Source of the DNA: Gammaproteobacteria bacterium
GTDB taxonomy: Bacteria; Pseudomonadota; Gammaproteobacteria; Steroidobacterales; Steroidobacteraceae
Direction: 5' to 3'
Assembly (NCBI GenBank): GCA_003137095.1
Contig: PLET01000022.1
Coordinates: 17,205 to 60,699, forward strand
DNA length: 43,495 nucleotides
The translations under genes and the position numbers were made by a program. This document shows, piece by piece, positions 7,523-17,253 of the stretch. The notes beneath the pieces are model-generated. The model searched no databases, had not been told where the DNA came from, and saw only the letters and a program-made list of their open reading frames with translations. Position 1 is the stretch's first letter, and each line of letters begins with the position of its first letter.

Positions 7523-9170
7523 CGAGCCCGTGCAGGCCGCCGAGCCCGTCGTCAAACGACCGGGATGGCACGTGTCAGTCGTGTGGGTCGTACCCATCGT
7601 GTGCGCCCTGATCGGCCTGTCCCTGATCGTGCGTCACGAGATCAGCCAGGGACCCACCATCAAGGTGCTTTTCGGGAATTCGGAGGGCTTGGAGGCCAAC
7701 AAGACCCAGGTGAAATACTTGGACGTGCCGATCGGCAATGTCACCGACATCACCCTGAGCGATGACCTGACGCACGTCATCGTGACCATCGACCTGCTGC
7801 GTTCGGCGTCGGGCTTCGCGCGCTCCGACACGCGCTTCTGGGTGGTCAAGCCACGCGTGGGTCTGGGCGGCATCTCGGGGATCGGCACCCTGCTGTCGGG
7901 CGCGTACATCGGCGTCGATCCCGGCAAAGGCGGACACAGCCAGAAACTCTTCACCGGGCTGGAAAATCCGCCCGCCGTCACCAGCGAGTCGCACGGCGCG
8001 GCGTTCACGCTGCACAGTGCCGATCTCGGGTCCCTCGACATCGGCTCGCCGGTGTATTACCGCCGCCTGCGCGTGGGAAGCGTCGTGCGCTACGCGCTGG
8101 ATGACGACGGAAGGGGGGTGACCATCGGCATCTTCATCGACTCGCCGAATGACCGGTTCGTCACCGCCGCGTCTCGTTTCTGGAACGCCAGCGGCATCGA
8201 CCTGTCCCTCGGTGCCGACGGCCTCAAGCTCAGCACCCAGTCCCTGGCAAGCGTCGCTGCCGGCGGGATCGCGTTCTTCGATCCTCAATGGGTGCGCAGC
8301 GAGGATCGCAAGCCGGCACCCGCAGGGACGCGCTTCGAGCTCATCAAGGATGAGACCACGGCCATGCAACGGCCGCGTGGCGAACCGATCTACGTCGTGA
8401 TGCAGTTCGCCAAATCGCTGCGCGGCCTGAGTATAAACGCCCCGGTGGAGCTGATCGGGGTGGAGATCGGCAAGGTCGTCTCGGTCGCGGTCGACTATGA
8501 TCCGATGACGCATCGCTTCCCGATCGTGGTCGGCGCGCTGCTGTACCCGGAAACACTCGGCCGCATTTTCAACGATACACGCATCCCGCCCGGCGACGGG
8601 GCCGGTGCAGACGACGAGGAGCGGCGCATGAGCGTATTGTTGGGCGAGTTGGTGGCACGCGGGCTGCGGGCGCAGACGCGCACCGGCAACCTGCTCACCG
8701 GCCAGCTGTACATCGCCATCGACTTCGTGCCGAACGAGCCGCGAATCGCCTTCGACGGCGCGGTGCGGCCGCTGCGGATACCGACCGCCCCCGGCACACT
8801 GGATCACGCCCAGGAACAGATCTCCAGCATCGTCGCGAAGCTCGATGCCCTGCCGTTCGATTCCATCGGGCGGCGGCTCGACCGCGGGCTGGGCGGACTC
8901 GACACCGCGCTATCGCAACTGAACACCGACATCCTGCCGCAGGCGGGCCGCGCCTTGGACGATGCGCACAAGACCCTGGGGACGGCCGCCGATACGCTCT
9001 CGGGTGACTCGACGTTGCGCCGCAACATCGACCGCACCCTCGAGGAATTGCAGCGCTCGGCGCGATCGCTGCGCGCCTTCACGGACTTTCTCGCCCGGCA
9101 TCCGGAATCGCTGATTCGCGGCAGACCGGCCGATCCGAAGCCCGAGGGCGCGGGAGCCGGTCATGATTAG
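7515..9170 (+). CDS. pqiB: PqiB-type MCE lipid-transport protein
   Basis: A 551-residue protein, about the size of E. coli PqiB. One membrane helix (about residues 20-41, VSVVWVVPIVCALIGLSLIV) anchors it in the inner membrane. Three MCE domains follow, starting near residues 47 (GPTIKVLFGNSEGLEANKTQV), 160 (AAFTLHSADLGSLDIGSPVYY) and 295 (YVVMQFAKSLRGLSINAPVE). The region 430-530 (AQEQISSIVAKLDALPFDS, then repeated leucine heptads) is a helical segment that in PqiB forms a long tube or needle across the periplasm. Known mechanism: MCE rings with a coiled-coil channel carry lipids between membranes. The gene overlaps pqiA by eight bases and pqiC by eight bases (ATGATTAG). Confidence 0.93.
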   Translation: MASEPVQAAEPVVKRPGWHVSVVWVVPIVCALIGLSLIVRHEISQGPTIKVLFGNSEGLEANKTQVKYLDVPIGNVTDITLSDDLTHVIVTIDLLRSASGFARSDTRFWVVKPRVGLGGISGIGTLLSGAYIGVDPGKGGHSQKLFTGLENPPAVTSESHGAAFTLHSADLGSLDIGSPVYYRRLRVGSVVRYALDDDGRGVTIGIFIDSPNDRFVTAASRFWNASGIDLSLGADGLKLSTQSLASVAAGGIAFFDPQWVRSEDRKPAPAGTRFELIKDETTAMQRPRGEPIYVVMQFAKSLRGLSINAPVELIGVEIGKVVSVAVDYDPMTHRFPIVVGALLYPETLGRIFNDTRIPPGDGAGADDEERRMSVLLGELVARGLRAQTRTGNLLTGQLYIAIDFVPNEPRIAFDGAVRPLRIPTAPGTLDHAQEQISSIVAKLDALPFDSIGRRLDRGLGGLDTALSQLNTDILPQAGRALDDAHKTLGTAADTLSGDSTLRRNIDRTLEELQRSARSLRAFTDFLARHPESLIRGRPADPKPEGAGAGHD

Positions 9171-9741
9171 GGTTTCGAGGTTCGCCGCGACAGCGGCGTT
9201 GACGCTGCTCGCGGCGTGCGCATCGGCGCCGACCCAGTTCCTGACACTGCTGCCGCCGCCGGGCGAGGCACACGAGCGTGGTGCGCCGGCCGGCCCGGCT
9301 GTAGTCGTCAGCATACCCGGACAGGACGATCAACCGCAGCTGGTGGTGAGGCGCTCCGACGGTTCACTGACGGTGATGGAATCCGAACGCTGGATCGCGC
9401 CCTTGGGGGAGGAAATGCAGGCCGCGCTGGTCCTGTCGCTGTCACCGCGGTGGGCGGCGCTGCCACCGGCCCACGTGCGCGTCGACGTGCAGCGATTCGA
9501 CTCGGTGCCCGGCGACTATGCCTTCATCGAAGCCGCCTGGAGCGTCACCCTGGACGCTCCCCCGAAGCGGTCAGCGTCCTGCCGCAGCGCCATCCGGATT
9601 GCGGTCGGCGGTGGCTATCCGGCCCTCGCCGCGGGTCATCGAGCGGCCCTCGAACAGCTCGCCGCCGACATCCTGGCGCAGGCCGCAAACCTGCGGGACG
9701 GCGGCGATCCGGCACACTGCCATGGCGTCTCGGGAGCCTGA
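9163..9741 (+). CDS. pqiC: PqiC-type auxiliary lipoprotein
   Basis: A 192-residue lipoprotein of the ABC-type transport auxiliary family (DUF330-like). The signal peptide ends at LLAAC with Cys19. Family traits are FLTLLPPPG after the signal, VVSIPGQDDQPQLVVRR, and SERWIAPLGEEMQAALVLSLS, followed by an alternating beta-rich part. Known role: outer-membrane lipoprotein that docks with PqiB. It is the last gene of the operon; it ends 12 bases before the convergent cysS stop, and no hairpin terminator is evident there. Confidence 0.88.
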   Translation: MIRVSRFAATAALTLLAACASAPTQFLTLLPPPGEAHERGAPAGPAVVVSIPGQDDQPQLVVRRSDGSLTVMESERWIAPLGEEMQAALVLSLSPRWAALPPAHVRVDVQRFDSVPGDYAFIEAAWSVTLDAPPKRSASCRSAIRIAVGGGYPALAAGHRAALEQLAADILAQAANLRDGGDPAHCHGVSGA

Positions 9742-9753
9742 CCCGCAGCCTCG

Positions 9754-11142
9754 TCAGGCCCGCCGCCATTCAGTGGCCCCGCCCGGCTTGTCCTCGAGCA
9801 GGATGCCCGCCGCGCTCAAGCGCTCCCGGATCCGGTCGGATTCCGCAAAGTTGCGCGCGGCACGCGCCTGCCGGCGGGCCTCGAGCAGCGCCGCGATGTC
9901 GGCATCGGCGAGTTCGGCGGCACCCGCGCCGCGTTTCAAATACGCCTCGGGATCCTGCTGCAGGATCCCGAGCATCGTCCCCATGGCGCGCAGCGTACCG
10001 GCAGCCCGTGCGGTTCCCGCCGCATCGCCCGCGGCCTTGCAGCTGTTGAGGTCGCGCGCCACCCCCTGCAGAACGGCCAGCGCCTCGGGCGTGTTGAAAT
10101 CATCGTCCATCGCCGCATCGAACGCGCCGAGCGCGGCGCGGTCGGTGTCCGCGCCGTCCCGGGTGTCCTTGAGCGCGCGGTACAGGCCGAGCAGGGTTTC
10201 GTCCGCCTGGTCGAGCTGCGCCTCCGAATAGTTGATCGGGCCGCGGTAATGGCTGCTGATCAGAAACAGCCGCAGCACCTCCGGGTCGCGCAGCGTCTTC
10301 AGCACGTCGCGCACCGTGAAGAAATTACCCAGCGACTTCGACATCTTCTCATCGTTGATGCGCACGAAACCGTTGTGCATCCAGATCTGCACGAAGGGCG
10401 TGCCGCAGGCGGCGCAGGACTGCGCGATCTCGTTCTCATGGTGTGGAAAGGTCAGATCCACGCCGCCGCCATGCAGGTCGAAATAGTCCCCGAGCAGCTC
10501 GGTCGACATCGCCGAGCACTCGATGTGCCAGCCCGGCCGGCCGGCTCCCCACGGCGACGGCCAGGACGGTTCGCCCGGCTTGGCCGTCTTCCACAGGACG
10601 AAATCCAGCGGATCGAGCTTCGCATCGTCGACCTGGACGCGCGCGCCGGCCCGCAGATCGTCGATTTTCTTGCCCGACAAGCGGCCATAGGCGGCGAATT
10701 TTCGCACCGCGTACATCACATCGCCGTTGGCCGCGAGGTAGGCGTAGCCCTTGTCGATCAGTGTGCGGGTCATGGCGATGATGGGCGCGATGAAATCGGT
10801 TGCGCGCGGCTCGAGATCCGGTTGCTGCAGGCCGAGCCTTGCGCAGTCCTCGTGCATGGCGGCGGTGAAGCGCTGCGCGAGTTGCGACCAGGATTCGCCG
10901 TTGTGCGCGGCGCGCTCGATGATCTTGTCGTCGATATCGGTGATGTTGCGCACGTAGGTGACGGCGAAGCCGCGCGCCCGCAGGTAGCGCTGCACCAGGT
11001 CGAACACGGTGAGCATGCGGGCGTGCCCCACGTGGATGTAGTCGTAGACGGTGATCCCGCAGACGTACATGCGCACCTCGCCGTCGCGCAGCGGCACGAA
11101 CGGTTCCTTTTCGCCCGTGAGCGAGTTACGGATTCTGAGCAT
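9754..11142 (-). CDS. cysS: Cysteinyl-tRNA synthetase
   Basis: A class I synthetase of 462 residues, the usual length. It charges tRNA-Cys. Landmarks are the zinc Cys28 in [10 protein letters not shown], the HIGH-type HVGH at 37-40, [10 protein letters not shown] and [11 protein letters not shown] with the other zinc ligands, and KMSKS in [12 protein letters not shown]. The C-terminal DALR-type anticodon region ends in [21 protein letters not shown] 11142 gives the family N-terminus [10 protein letters not shown]; an upstream in-frame ATG at 11199 would lie inside gltX and is rejected. It follows gltX in the same direction and overlaps it by 17 bases. Confidence 0.97.
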   Translation of the reverse strand: MLRIRNSLTGEKEPFVPLRDGEVRMYVCGITVYDYIHVGHARMLTVFDLVQRYLRARGFAVTYVRNITDIDDKIIERAAHNGESWSQLAQRFTAAMHEDCARLGLQQPDLEPRATDFIAPIIAMTRTLIDKGYAYLAANGDVMYAVRKFAAYGRLSGKKIDDLRAGARVQVDDAKLDPLDFVLWKTAKPGEPSWPSPWGAGRPGWHIECSAMSTELLGDYFDLHGGGVDLTFPHHENEIAQSCAACGTPFVQIWMHNGFVRINDEKMSKSLGNFFTVRDVLKTLRDPEVLRLFLISSHYRGPINYSEAQLDQADETLLGLYRALKDTRDGADTDRAALGAFDAAMDDDFNTPEALAVLQGVARDLNSCKAAGDAAGTARAAGTLRAMGTMLGILQQDPEAYLKRGAGAAELADADIAALLEARRQARAARNFAESDRIRERLSAAGILLEDKPGGATEWRRA

Positions 11143-12511
11143 GCGATTCGAGGCGGCGGCGCGCCATGTCCGGCGGCATGAGCCTGAGCAGCGGTGCAAG
11201 CTCCGGACCGTGCGCCTGGCCGGTGAGCGCGATCCTGAGCGGCAGATACAGATCGGCGCCCTTGCGCCCGGTGCGCTCCTTGAGTATTTGGGTGAGCAGC
11301 TTCAAATCGGGGCCCGACTGCGACAGCGCCGCGGCGGCGGCGGCGAAGAACGCGGGACCGGCCGCTTCGACCACGCGCTGCGCATCCGCCCCCAAGGGCG
11401 GCAGTTCGCCGTGCAGCACAGCGATCCAGGGCACCGCGTCGGAGGGCAGCACCACGTTGTGCCGCACCAGCTCCGCCAGCGCCGCGTCGTCCGTGCCGAG
11501 CCATCGGCCGATGTCCGCCGCGCTCATGCGCTGCAGTGTTTCCTTCTGCCAATGCACGAGCTGCGCTTCGTCGAAGCGCGCCGGCGCCCGGCCCAGATGG
11601 TCCGGTCGAAAATGCGCCGGCATTCCGGCGGGCGGCAGCCAGTGCTCGACGTCGCTGGCGTGACCGAGATGAAACAGGTGATTGAGCACGGCCGCGCCCA
11701 GGAAGCCGCGCTCGCGAAACTCGCGCACGCTGGTGCTGCCGTGCCGCTTGGACAGCGGTGCGCCGTCGGCACCCACGAGCAGCCCGACGTGGCCGTAAGC
11801 CGGCCGGCGCAGTCCCAATGCATCCAGCAGCATCAGCTGCCGCGGCGTGTTGGTCAGATGGTCATCGCCGCGCAAAACCTGCGTGACCCCCATCAGCGAG
11901 TCGTCCACGGCGTTGCAGAAGAAGAAGGCCGGTGTCCCGTCCTCCCGCCGTATGATGAAGTCACCGATGTCCGCGGACGGAAAATGCTGCGGACCGTGCA
12001 CGGCATCGTCGAAATCGACGGCCACTCCGTCGGGAACGGCGAAGCGCAGCGTGGGACGCAGGCCGCGGGCCTGCCGCGCGACGCCTTCGGCCCGGGACAG
12101 ATTGCGGCACGTGCCGGCGTACCGCGGAGGCTTGCCCGAAACCCGCTGCAGCTTGCGCGACAACTCGAGTTCCTCCGGTGTGCAATAGCACGGATAGGCC
12201 CGCTCCTCGGCCTCCAGCCGGGCGAAGAGCCCGGCGTACACCCCGCCGCGCTGCGCCTGGCGGTACGGTGCCGCAGGCCCGCCTACATCGGGCCCCTCGT
12301 CCCACCCGAGTCCGAGCCAGCGCAGGTCCCCGATCAGCTCCTCGGTAAAGGATCCGCGGCTGCGCTGCGCATCGGTGTCCTCGATGCGCAGGATGAACCG
12401 ACCGCCGCTCTTGCGGGCCCACAAATGGCTGAAAAACGCGGTCCGCGCATTTCCCAGATGCAACGATCCGGTGGGACTTGGCGCGAAGCGCGTGACGACT
12501 GGCAATGACAT
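11126..12511 (-). CDS. gltX: Glutamyl-tRNA synthetase
   Basis: A class I synthetase of 461 residues. [20 protein letters not shown] carries the HIGH-type HLGN at 18-21; [10 protein letters not shown] carries the KMSKS-type loop. The zinc-binding insert CYCTPEEL with a later YAGTC is present. The last part ([22 protein letters not shown]) matches GltX enzymes. Whether it is discriminating (Glu only) or also charges tRNA-Gln cannot be told from the sequence; no gatCAB is in this window. ATG 12511 is chosen because the conserved N-terminus begins there. It is divergent from the cyclophilin gene with 38 bases between. Confidence 0.96.
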   Translation of the reverse strand: MSLPVVTRFAPSPTGSLHLGNARTAFFSHLWARKSGGRFILRIEDTDAQRSRGSFTEELIGDLRWLGLGWDEGPDVGGPAAPYRQAQRGGVYAGLFARLEAEERAYPCYCTPEELELSRKLQRVSGKPPRYAGTCRNLSRAEGVARQARGLRPTLRFAVPDGVAVDFDDAVHGPQHFPSADIGDFIIRREDGTPAFFFCNAVDDSLMGVTQVLRGDDHLTNTPRQLMLLDALGLRRPAYGHVGLLVGADGAPLSKRHGSTSVREFRERGFLGAAVLNHLFHLGHASDVEHWLPPAGMPAHFRPDHLGRAPARFDEAQLVHWQKETLQRMSAADIGRWLGTDDAALAELVRHNVVLPSDAVPWIAVLHGELPPLGADAQRVVEAAGPAFFAAAAAALSQSGPDLKLLTQILKERTGRKGADLYLPLRIALTGQAHGPELAPLLRLMPPDMARRRLESHAQNP

Positions 12512-12549
12512 TCTTCCGGATTGTACCCATTCGAGTAGAATCACGGAGT

Positions 12550-13155
12550 ATGAAACAGCTATTTCTCGCGCTCGGCCTGCTGTCGGCGCTCACGATGCAC
12601 GCCGCCGTCGCTGCGGAAAAACCCGCGGCCGCGCCGGCCGCGCCGGCCGCCGCGGCGACCCAGGTCCAGGTGGTCACATCGATGGGCAATTTCGTGATCG
12701 AACTGAACCCGGAGCGCGCTCCGCTGACCGTGGCCAACTTCCTGAAGTACGTCGATGAAGGCCATTACAGCCAGACCCTCATTCATCGCGTGGTCGCCAA
12801 CTTCGTGATCCAAGGCGGCGGCTACGGGGCCGATTACAAGATCAAGCCGGCGGAGCTCAAGACTTTCAACGAATCGGGCAACGGCCTGACCAATCAGCGC
12901 GGCACGGTGGGTCTCGCCCGCACCGGCGATCCGCACGGCGGCGATTGCCAGTTCTACGTGAATTTGTACGACAATAACGCGCTCGACCCGAGCCAGACGC
13001 GCTGGGGATACGCGGTGTTCGGCAAGGTGGTCTCCGGCATGGATGTCGTCGATCGAATCGGCAACGTTCCCACCGGCGCCAAAGGCCCTTTCAAGGACGA
13101 TGCACCGCTGCAGCCCGTGCTGATAGAGCGAATCGAGCGGGTGCCCGCACCCTGA
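12550..13155 (+). CDS. ppiA: Periplasmic cyclophilin-type peptidyl-prolyl isomerase
   Basis: A 201-residue protein. It has a signal peptide (MKQLFLALGLLSALTMHAAVA), an Ala/Pro linker (KPAAAPAAPAAAAT), then a complete cyclophilin domain from about residue 40 (VVTSMGNFVIELNPERAPLT). The active-site segments HRVVANFVIQGGGY and GDCQFYVNLYDN are present with the usual Arg and Phe/Gln residues. It speeds cis-trans isomerisation of proline bonds in exported proteins. ATG 12550 has a GGAG very close to it. The next gene, lpxH, starts five bases later; the same pair ppi-lpxH divergent from cysS is found in E. coli. Confidence 0.93.
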   Translation: MKQLFLALGLLSALTMHAAVAAEKPAAAPAAPAAAATQVQVVTSMGNFVIELNPERAPLTVANFLKYVDEGHYSQTLIHRVVANFVIQGGGYGADYKIKPAELKTFNESGNGLTNQRGTVGLARTGDPHGGDCQFYVNLYDNNALDPSQTRWGYAVFGKVVSGMDVVDRIGNVPTGAKGPFKDDAPLQPVLIERIERVPAP

Positions 13156-13159
13156 TCGC

Positions 13160-13897
13160 GTGGCCACGCTGTTCATTTCGGATCTGCACATCGATGCGGG
13201 TCAACCGGCGGTCACCGGGCAGTTCCTGAGTTTCCTTCGCGGCGACGCGGCGAACGCCGAGTCCTTGTACATTCTCGGCGACCTGTTCGAATCCTGGATC
13301 GGTGATGACGACGCCGACAGCGCGCAAACCGCGGTGATCGAAGGACTGAATACGCTCACCGCGGGCGGCGTGCCGTGTTTCGTGATGCAGGGTAATCGGG
13401 ATTTCCTCCTGGGGCCGCGATTCTGCGCCATGTCCGGCGCCCATCTGCTGCCGGATCCGCTGGTCCTCACCCTGTACGGTGAGTCGGTGCTGGTCATGCA
13501 CGGCGACGCGCTGTGCACGGACGATCGCGCTTATCAGCGCCTGCGCGCCACGGTGCGGGATGCCGGCTGGCAACGGGAATTCCTGGCCCTGTCGGTCTCG
13601 CGGCGGCGGGCGCTTGCCGGCGCCGCGCGCAGCGGCAGCCGTGCGCATACGGCCGCCGCGGACCAGGGCATCACCGACGTGAACGCCGCCAGCGTCGCGA
13701 CGGCACTGCGCACCGCGGGTCTGTCGATGCTGCTGCACGGACATACGCATCGCCCCGCCGTTCACCGATTCGAGGTCGACGGCCGCGCCTGCACGCGCAT
13801 CGTGCTCGGCGACTGGCATGCACAGGGCAGTGTGCTGCGCTGGGACGAGGAGGGTCAAGAACTGCTGGCGTTGCCGAGATCCGGCACGCCGGAATGA
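13160..13897 (+). CDS. lpxH: UDP-2,3-diacylglucosamine diphosphatase
   Basis: A 245-residue calcineurin-like metallophosphatase for lipid A synthesis; it cleaves UDP-2,3-diacylglucosamine to lipid X at the inner face of the inner membrane. All metal motifs are present: D8/H10 in FISDLHID, GDLFESWIGDD near 40, GNRDF near 79, HGDAL near 114, and HGHTHRP near 194. Start is GTG 13160, directly after the ppi stop. The last 43 bases overlap the 3' end of the convergent miaE gene, so the two genes share coding DNA on opposite strands. Confidence 0.95.
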   Translation: MATLFISDLHIDAGQPAVTGQFLSFLRGDAANAESLYILGDLFESWIGDDDADSAQTAVIEGLNTLTAGGVPCFVMQGNRDFLLGPRFCAMSGAHLLPDPLVLTLYGESVLVMHGDALCTDDRAYQRLRATVRDAGWQREFLALSVSRRRALAGAARSGSRAHTAAADQGITDVNAASVATALRTAGLSMLLHGHTHRPAVHRFEVDGRACTRIVLGDWHAQGSVLRWDEEGQELLALPRSGTPE

Positions 13898-14466
13898 AAT
13901 CGGAAATCCTCGTCCGGCGAGGTGATCAGTTGCGCTTCGATCCCGGCGAAATCCCGGATGCGCGCATCGATATCGAGGCCGCTGCGCGCCGCGGCGCGGC
14001 GCGCCAAATCCATGTAGGTCCTGCCGTGACGCTCTTCGGCGGCCCGCAGCCCGGCGAAGAAACCGCCGAGCGGCTCGCCGACGGCCGGCTCCAGCGCGGC
14101 GAAACGCTCGCATGAGCGCGCCTCGATGAAGGCGCCGCAGATCATCAGATCCAGCTCGCGCCGCGGCTCGGCCCGCGCCACCAGCCGGCGCAGGCACCCG
14201 GCATAGCGTCCCGGAGCCAGGCGGCGCGGCACGATGTGCAGCGTTCTCAGGAGCTTCGCCACCTGTTCGTAGTGGCGCAATTCCTCGCGTGCCAGGCGCG
14301 ACAGCTTATCGGCGAGCTCCAGATCCTCCGCATAGGCGAACATCAGTGCGAGCGCCGTGGACGCGGCCTTCTTTTCGCAATTGGCGTGATCCAGCAGCAG
14401 CAGATCGGGTGCGGCGCGGGCCGCGGCGATCCAGCCTGCGGGCGTCGGCGCGAGCAGCAGGCTCAC
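13855..14466 (-). CDS. miaE: MiaE-type tRNA hydroxylase
   Basis: A 203-residue di-iron ferritin-like protein matching tRNA-(ms2io6A37) hydroxylase. Iron ligands are visible as an early Glu in DHANCEKKAA, E and H in REELRHYEQV, a Glu in GAFIEARSCERF, and E and H in AAEERHGRTYM. Known reaction: oxygen-dependent hydroxylation of the isopentenyl group on A37 of tRNAs that read U-initial codons. Its GTG start overlaps the stop of the upstream kinase gene by four bases (GTGA), so the two are probably co-translated. The 3' end overlaps lpxH by 43 bases. Confidence 0.9.
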   Translation of the reverse strand: MSLLLAPTPAGWIAAARAAPDLLLLDHANCEKKAASTALALMFAYAEDLELADKLSRLAREELRHYEQVAKLLRTLHIVPRRLAPGRYAGCLRRLVARAEPRRELDLMICGAFIEARSCERFAALEPAVGEPLGGFFAGLRAAEERHGRTYMDLARRAAARSGLDIDARIRDFAGIEAQLITSPDEDFRFHSGVPDLGNASSS

Positions 14467-15698
14467 GCCGGCTGCTCGAGCCCGGCGATGGCGCCGAGCA
14501 GTTCGCCTGCCGATTGATAGCGATCCTCGGGCGATTTTGCGAGCAGGCGGCGCAAAATGCCCGCGTATGGCGCGAATTGCCGGTTGATGGGCGGTATGTC
14601 GGCGCGCTTGTGCTTGTAGATGACCTCCATCGCGGTCGAGCCGGTGTACGGCTTCGCGCCGGTCAGCATCTCGTAGAAGATGACCCCGAGGCTGTACAGG
14701 TCGCTGCGCGCGTCGACCAGCTCGGCGTGGCCCTGTTCCGGGCTCATGTAGTACGGAGTGCCGAAGATCTCGCGGGTACCGGTCAGATCGACGTCGAGGC
14801 CATTGGCCTTGGCCAGTCCAAAATCGATCAGACAGAGGGAACCGTCGGCGCGCAGCATCACATTGGCCGGCTTCAGATCCCGATGCAGCACCCCCACCGT
14901 ATGCACGGCGTTCAGGGCGCTCGCCATCTGCCGCAGGTAGCCGACCGCCGTAGACGGGGTCAGCGGCGATTTCATGCGGTTGCGCAGATCGCCCGCCGGA
15001 AAATGTTCCATCGCGATGTATGCGTGATCATCCGCCACGCCGAGATCGTGGATGCGCACGATGTTCGGATGGTTCAGGCCCGCCACGATCTCATATTCCT
15101 GCAGGAAGCGGTCGAAGCTCACGATGCGTTCGGAGACGTCGGGCACCTGGCTGAAGACCTTCAGGACCACCAGGCTGCCGGCGCGCTCGCTCTCCGCCAG
15201 ATAGATCGTGCACATGCCGCCGCTGCCGACCTGCTTGATGCAGCGATGTCCGCGAATCATCACCGAACCGAAGCGGTAGCGCTGCTCGTAATCGGGATGG
15301 GAACGCAGCGTGGCGAGCCGCTGGCGGTGCTCGTGCGAGGCATCGTTCAGACCGCGCAGCAGCGCCTTTCGGTCGAGCTTGCGGCCGTAGACGCGATACA
15401 GGCCGTGCTGTGCCGGGGGGGCGCCGTGAGGCTCATCGCGCAGTGCCACCAGCACCACGGGTGCGAAGTCCGGCTTGGCCGCCAGATTGGCCGCGAGCTG
15501 CTCGACGTCTGCGGTCGGCGGCGTACCCACCAACACCACCGCGTCGAATCCGGCTGCCGTGAACTCAGTCTCCAGCGGTGCATCCTCACCCAGGCGGTGA
15601 TCGATCACCGTGGCGTCCGGCCACTCGACCTCGACGTGCTTTCGGACCAGCAATCGATAGTCGGCGCTAGCCGCCATTAACAACAGTCGCAGACTCAT
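14463..15698 (-). CDS. Serine/threonine protein kinase with N-terminal pseudo-receiver domain
   Basis: A 411-residue two-domain protein without any membrane helix. Residues 1-120 look like a response-regulator receiver fold (LRLLLMAASADYR, FDAVVLVG), but the phosphoacceptor Asp after the third strand is missing and the acid pocket is not evident, so it is likely a pseudo-receiver. Residues about 145-405 are a Hanks-type kinase: glycine loop QVGSGGMCTIYL, Lys180 in VVLKVF, catalytic HRDLKPAN (272-279), DFG at 292-294, and the activation-end segment TPYYMSPEQ. All residues for catalysis are present. Substrates are unknown. It lies after purF and directly before miaE in the same direction. Between purF and this gene, 15707-15722 has a GCGCTG/CAGCGC hairpin without a U run. 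Confidence 0.87.
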   Translation of the reverse strand: MSLRLLLMAASADYRLLVRKHVEVEWPDATVIDHRLGEDAPLETEFTAAGFDAVVLVGTPPTADVEQLAANLAAKPDFAPVVLVALRDEPHGAPPAQHGLYRVYGRKLDRKALLRGLNDASHEHRQRLATLRSHPDYEQRYRFGSVMIRGHRCIKQVGSGGMCTIYLAESERAGSLVVLKVFSQVPDVSERIVSFDRFLQEYEIVAGLNHPNIVRIHDLGVADDHAYIAMEHFPAGDLRNRMKSPLTPSTAVGYLRQMASALNAVHTVGVLHRDLKPANVMLRADGSLCLIDFGLAKANGLDVDLTGTREIFGTPYYMSPEQGHAELVDARSDLYSLGVIFYEMLTGAKPYTGSTAMEVIYKHKRADIPPINRQFAPYAGILRRLLAKSPEDRYQSAGELLGAIAGLEQPA

Positions 15699-15725
15699 GA
15701 CGGTGGCGCTGCACCAGCGCTTCGT

Positions 15726-17237
15726 CTACAAGACGCGGACCGATTTGAGGCCCCGGCGCGTGCCGTCGCGGCGCTGCTGCTTCGCTTCGTCGGAACGCTC
15801 GAGTTGCAGACGCTTCAGATATTCCGGCGTGACGTCGCCGGTGACGTACTCGCCCGAGAAGCAGGACGTGTCGAAATCCTTGATCTTCGCGTTGTCATGG
15901 CGCACCGCGTGCTCCAGGTCGTGCAGATCTTGGTAGATGAGCCAGTCGGCGCCGATGATGTCGCGCACCTGCTCATCGGTATGACCGGCGGCGACCAATT
16001 CCGAGGCGTCCGGCATGTCGATGCCGTAGACATTCGGATAGCGCACCGGCGGCGCCGCGGAGGCGAAATACACCTTCTTGGCGCCCGCCTCCCGGGCCAT
16101 GTCGATGATCTGCGCGGAAGTCGTTCCGCGCACGATGGAATCGTCCACCAACAGCACGGTCTTGCCGCGAAATTCCAGATCGATCGCGTTCAATTTGCTG
16201 CGCACCGATTTCGAGCGCTGTTCCTGTCCCGGCATGATGAAGGTGCGGCCGATATAGCGGTTCTTGATGAAGCCCTCCCGATACTTGACGCCCAGCCGCT
16301 GCGCCACCTGCACCGCGCTCGTGCGGCTGGTGTCGGGTATCGGAATGACGACGTCGATGTCGTGATCGGGACGTTCCCGCTTGATCTTCTCGGCCAGCCG
16401 CTCACCCATGCGCAAACGCGCCTTGTAGACCGAGATATTGTCGATGATCGAGTCCGGACGGGCAAAATAGACGTATTCGAATATGCAGGGCGTGTGCCGG
16501 GCGGCCGCGACGCATTGTTGCGCGTAGAAACGCCCCTGCTCGTCGATGAACACGGCCTCGCCGGGCGCCACGTCGCGCAGCAGCTCGAAGCCCAGCATGT
16601 CGAGCGCCACGCTTTCGGAGGCGAGCATCCATTCGGAACCCTTCTTCGTCTCGCGCTTGCCGATCACCAGCGGCCGGATGCCGTTCGGATCGCGGAAACC
16701 GAGGATGCCGTGGCCGATCACCATGGCCACCACCGCATATCCGCCGCGGCAGCGGCGGTACACCGCATTCGCCGCCGCGAAAATGTCGGCCGGAGTGACC
16801 CGCGGCGTGCCGACGCGCTGCAGTTCGGAGGCCAGCACATTGAGCAGCACTTCGGAATCGGAGGTGGTGTTCAGGTGTCTGCGGTCCTCGCGCACCAGCA
16901 CTTCGGTAAGCTCGCGTGCATTGGTGAGATTGCCGTTGTGTCCCAGGCAAATGCCGTACGGGGAATTGACGTAGAACGGCTGCGCGTCGTGCGCGCTGTC
17001 GCAGCCCGCGGTGGGATAGCGTACGTGGCCGATGCCGATGTTGCCCTTCAACTTGAGCATGTGTTTTTGTTGGAAGACGTCGCGCACCAGACCGGAATCC
17101 TTGCGCATGAACAACTCGCCGTCCTCGGAGGTCATGATTCCGGCTGCATCCTGGCCACGGTGCTGCAATACCGTCAACGCGTCATAGATCCGCTGATTGA
17201 CGGCGCCCACACCCACCATTCCGACGATTCCGCACAT
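15726..17237 (-). CDS. purF: Amidophosphoribosyltransferase
   Basis: A 503-residue enzyme for the first committed step of purine synthesis: PRPP + glutamine to phosphoribosylamine. The mature N-terminal nucleophile is Cys2 in [11 protein letters not shown], with no propeptide. The Ntn-type glutaminase half has RGQDAAGI and [14 protein letters not shown]. The phosphoribosyltransferase half has the PRPP-binding signature [14 protein letters not shown] and [11 protein letters not shown]. No Fe-S cluster Cys set is evident, in line with the E. coli class. The ribosome binding site GGAGGTCC lies just before ATG 17237. It follows cvpA by 16 bases, the classic cvpA-purF operon. Confidence 0.97.
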   Translation of the reverse strand: MCGIVGMVGVGAVNQRIYDALTVLQHRGQDAAGIMTSEDGELFMRKDSGLVRDVFQQKHMLKLKGNIGIGHVRYPTAGCDSAHDAQPFYVNSPYGICLGHNGNLTNARELTEVLVREDRRHLNTTSDSEVLLNVLASELQRVGTPRVTPADIFAAANAVYRRCRGGYAVVAMVIGHGILGFRDPNGIRPLVIGKRETKKGSEWMLASESVALDMLGFELLRDVAPGEAVFIDEQGRFYAQQCVAAARHTPCIFEYVYFARPDSIIDNISVYKARLRMGERLAEKIKRERPDHDIDVVIPIPDTSRTSAVQVAQRLGVKYREGFIKNRYIGRTFIMPGQEQRSKSVRSKLNAIDLEFRGKTVLLVDDSIVRGTTSAQIIDMAREAGAKKVYFASAAPPVRYPNVYGIDMPDASELVAAGHTDEQVRDIIGADWLIYQDLHDLEHAVRHDNAKIKDFDTSCFSGEYVTGDVTPEYLKRLQLERSDEAKQQRRDGTRRGLKSVRVL

Positions 17238-17253
17238 GAAAAGGACCTCCGGG

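Noticed and set aside
15707-15722. GCGCTG/CAGCGC hairpin between purF and the kinase gene as terminator
   Set aside because: There is no U run, the stem is short, and the two genes are only 27 bases apart and co-directional, so termination here is not supported.
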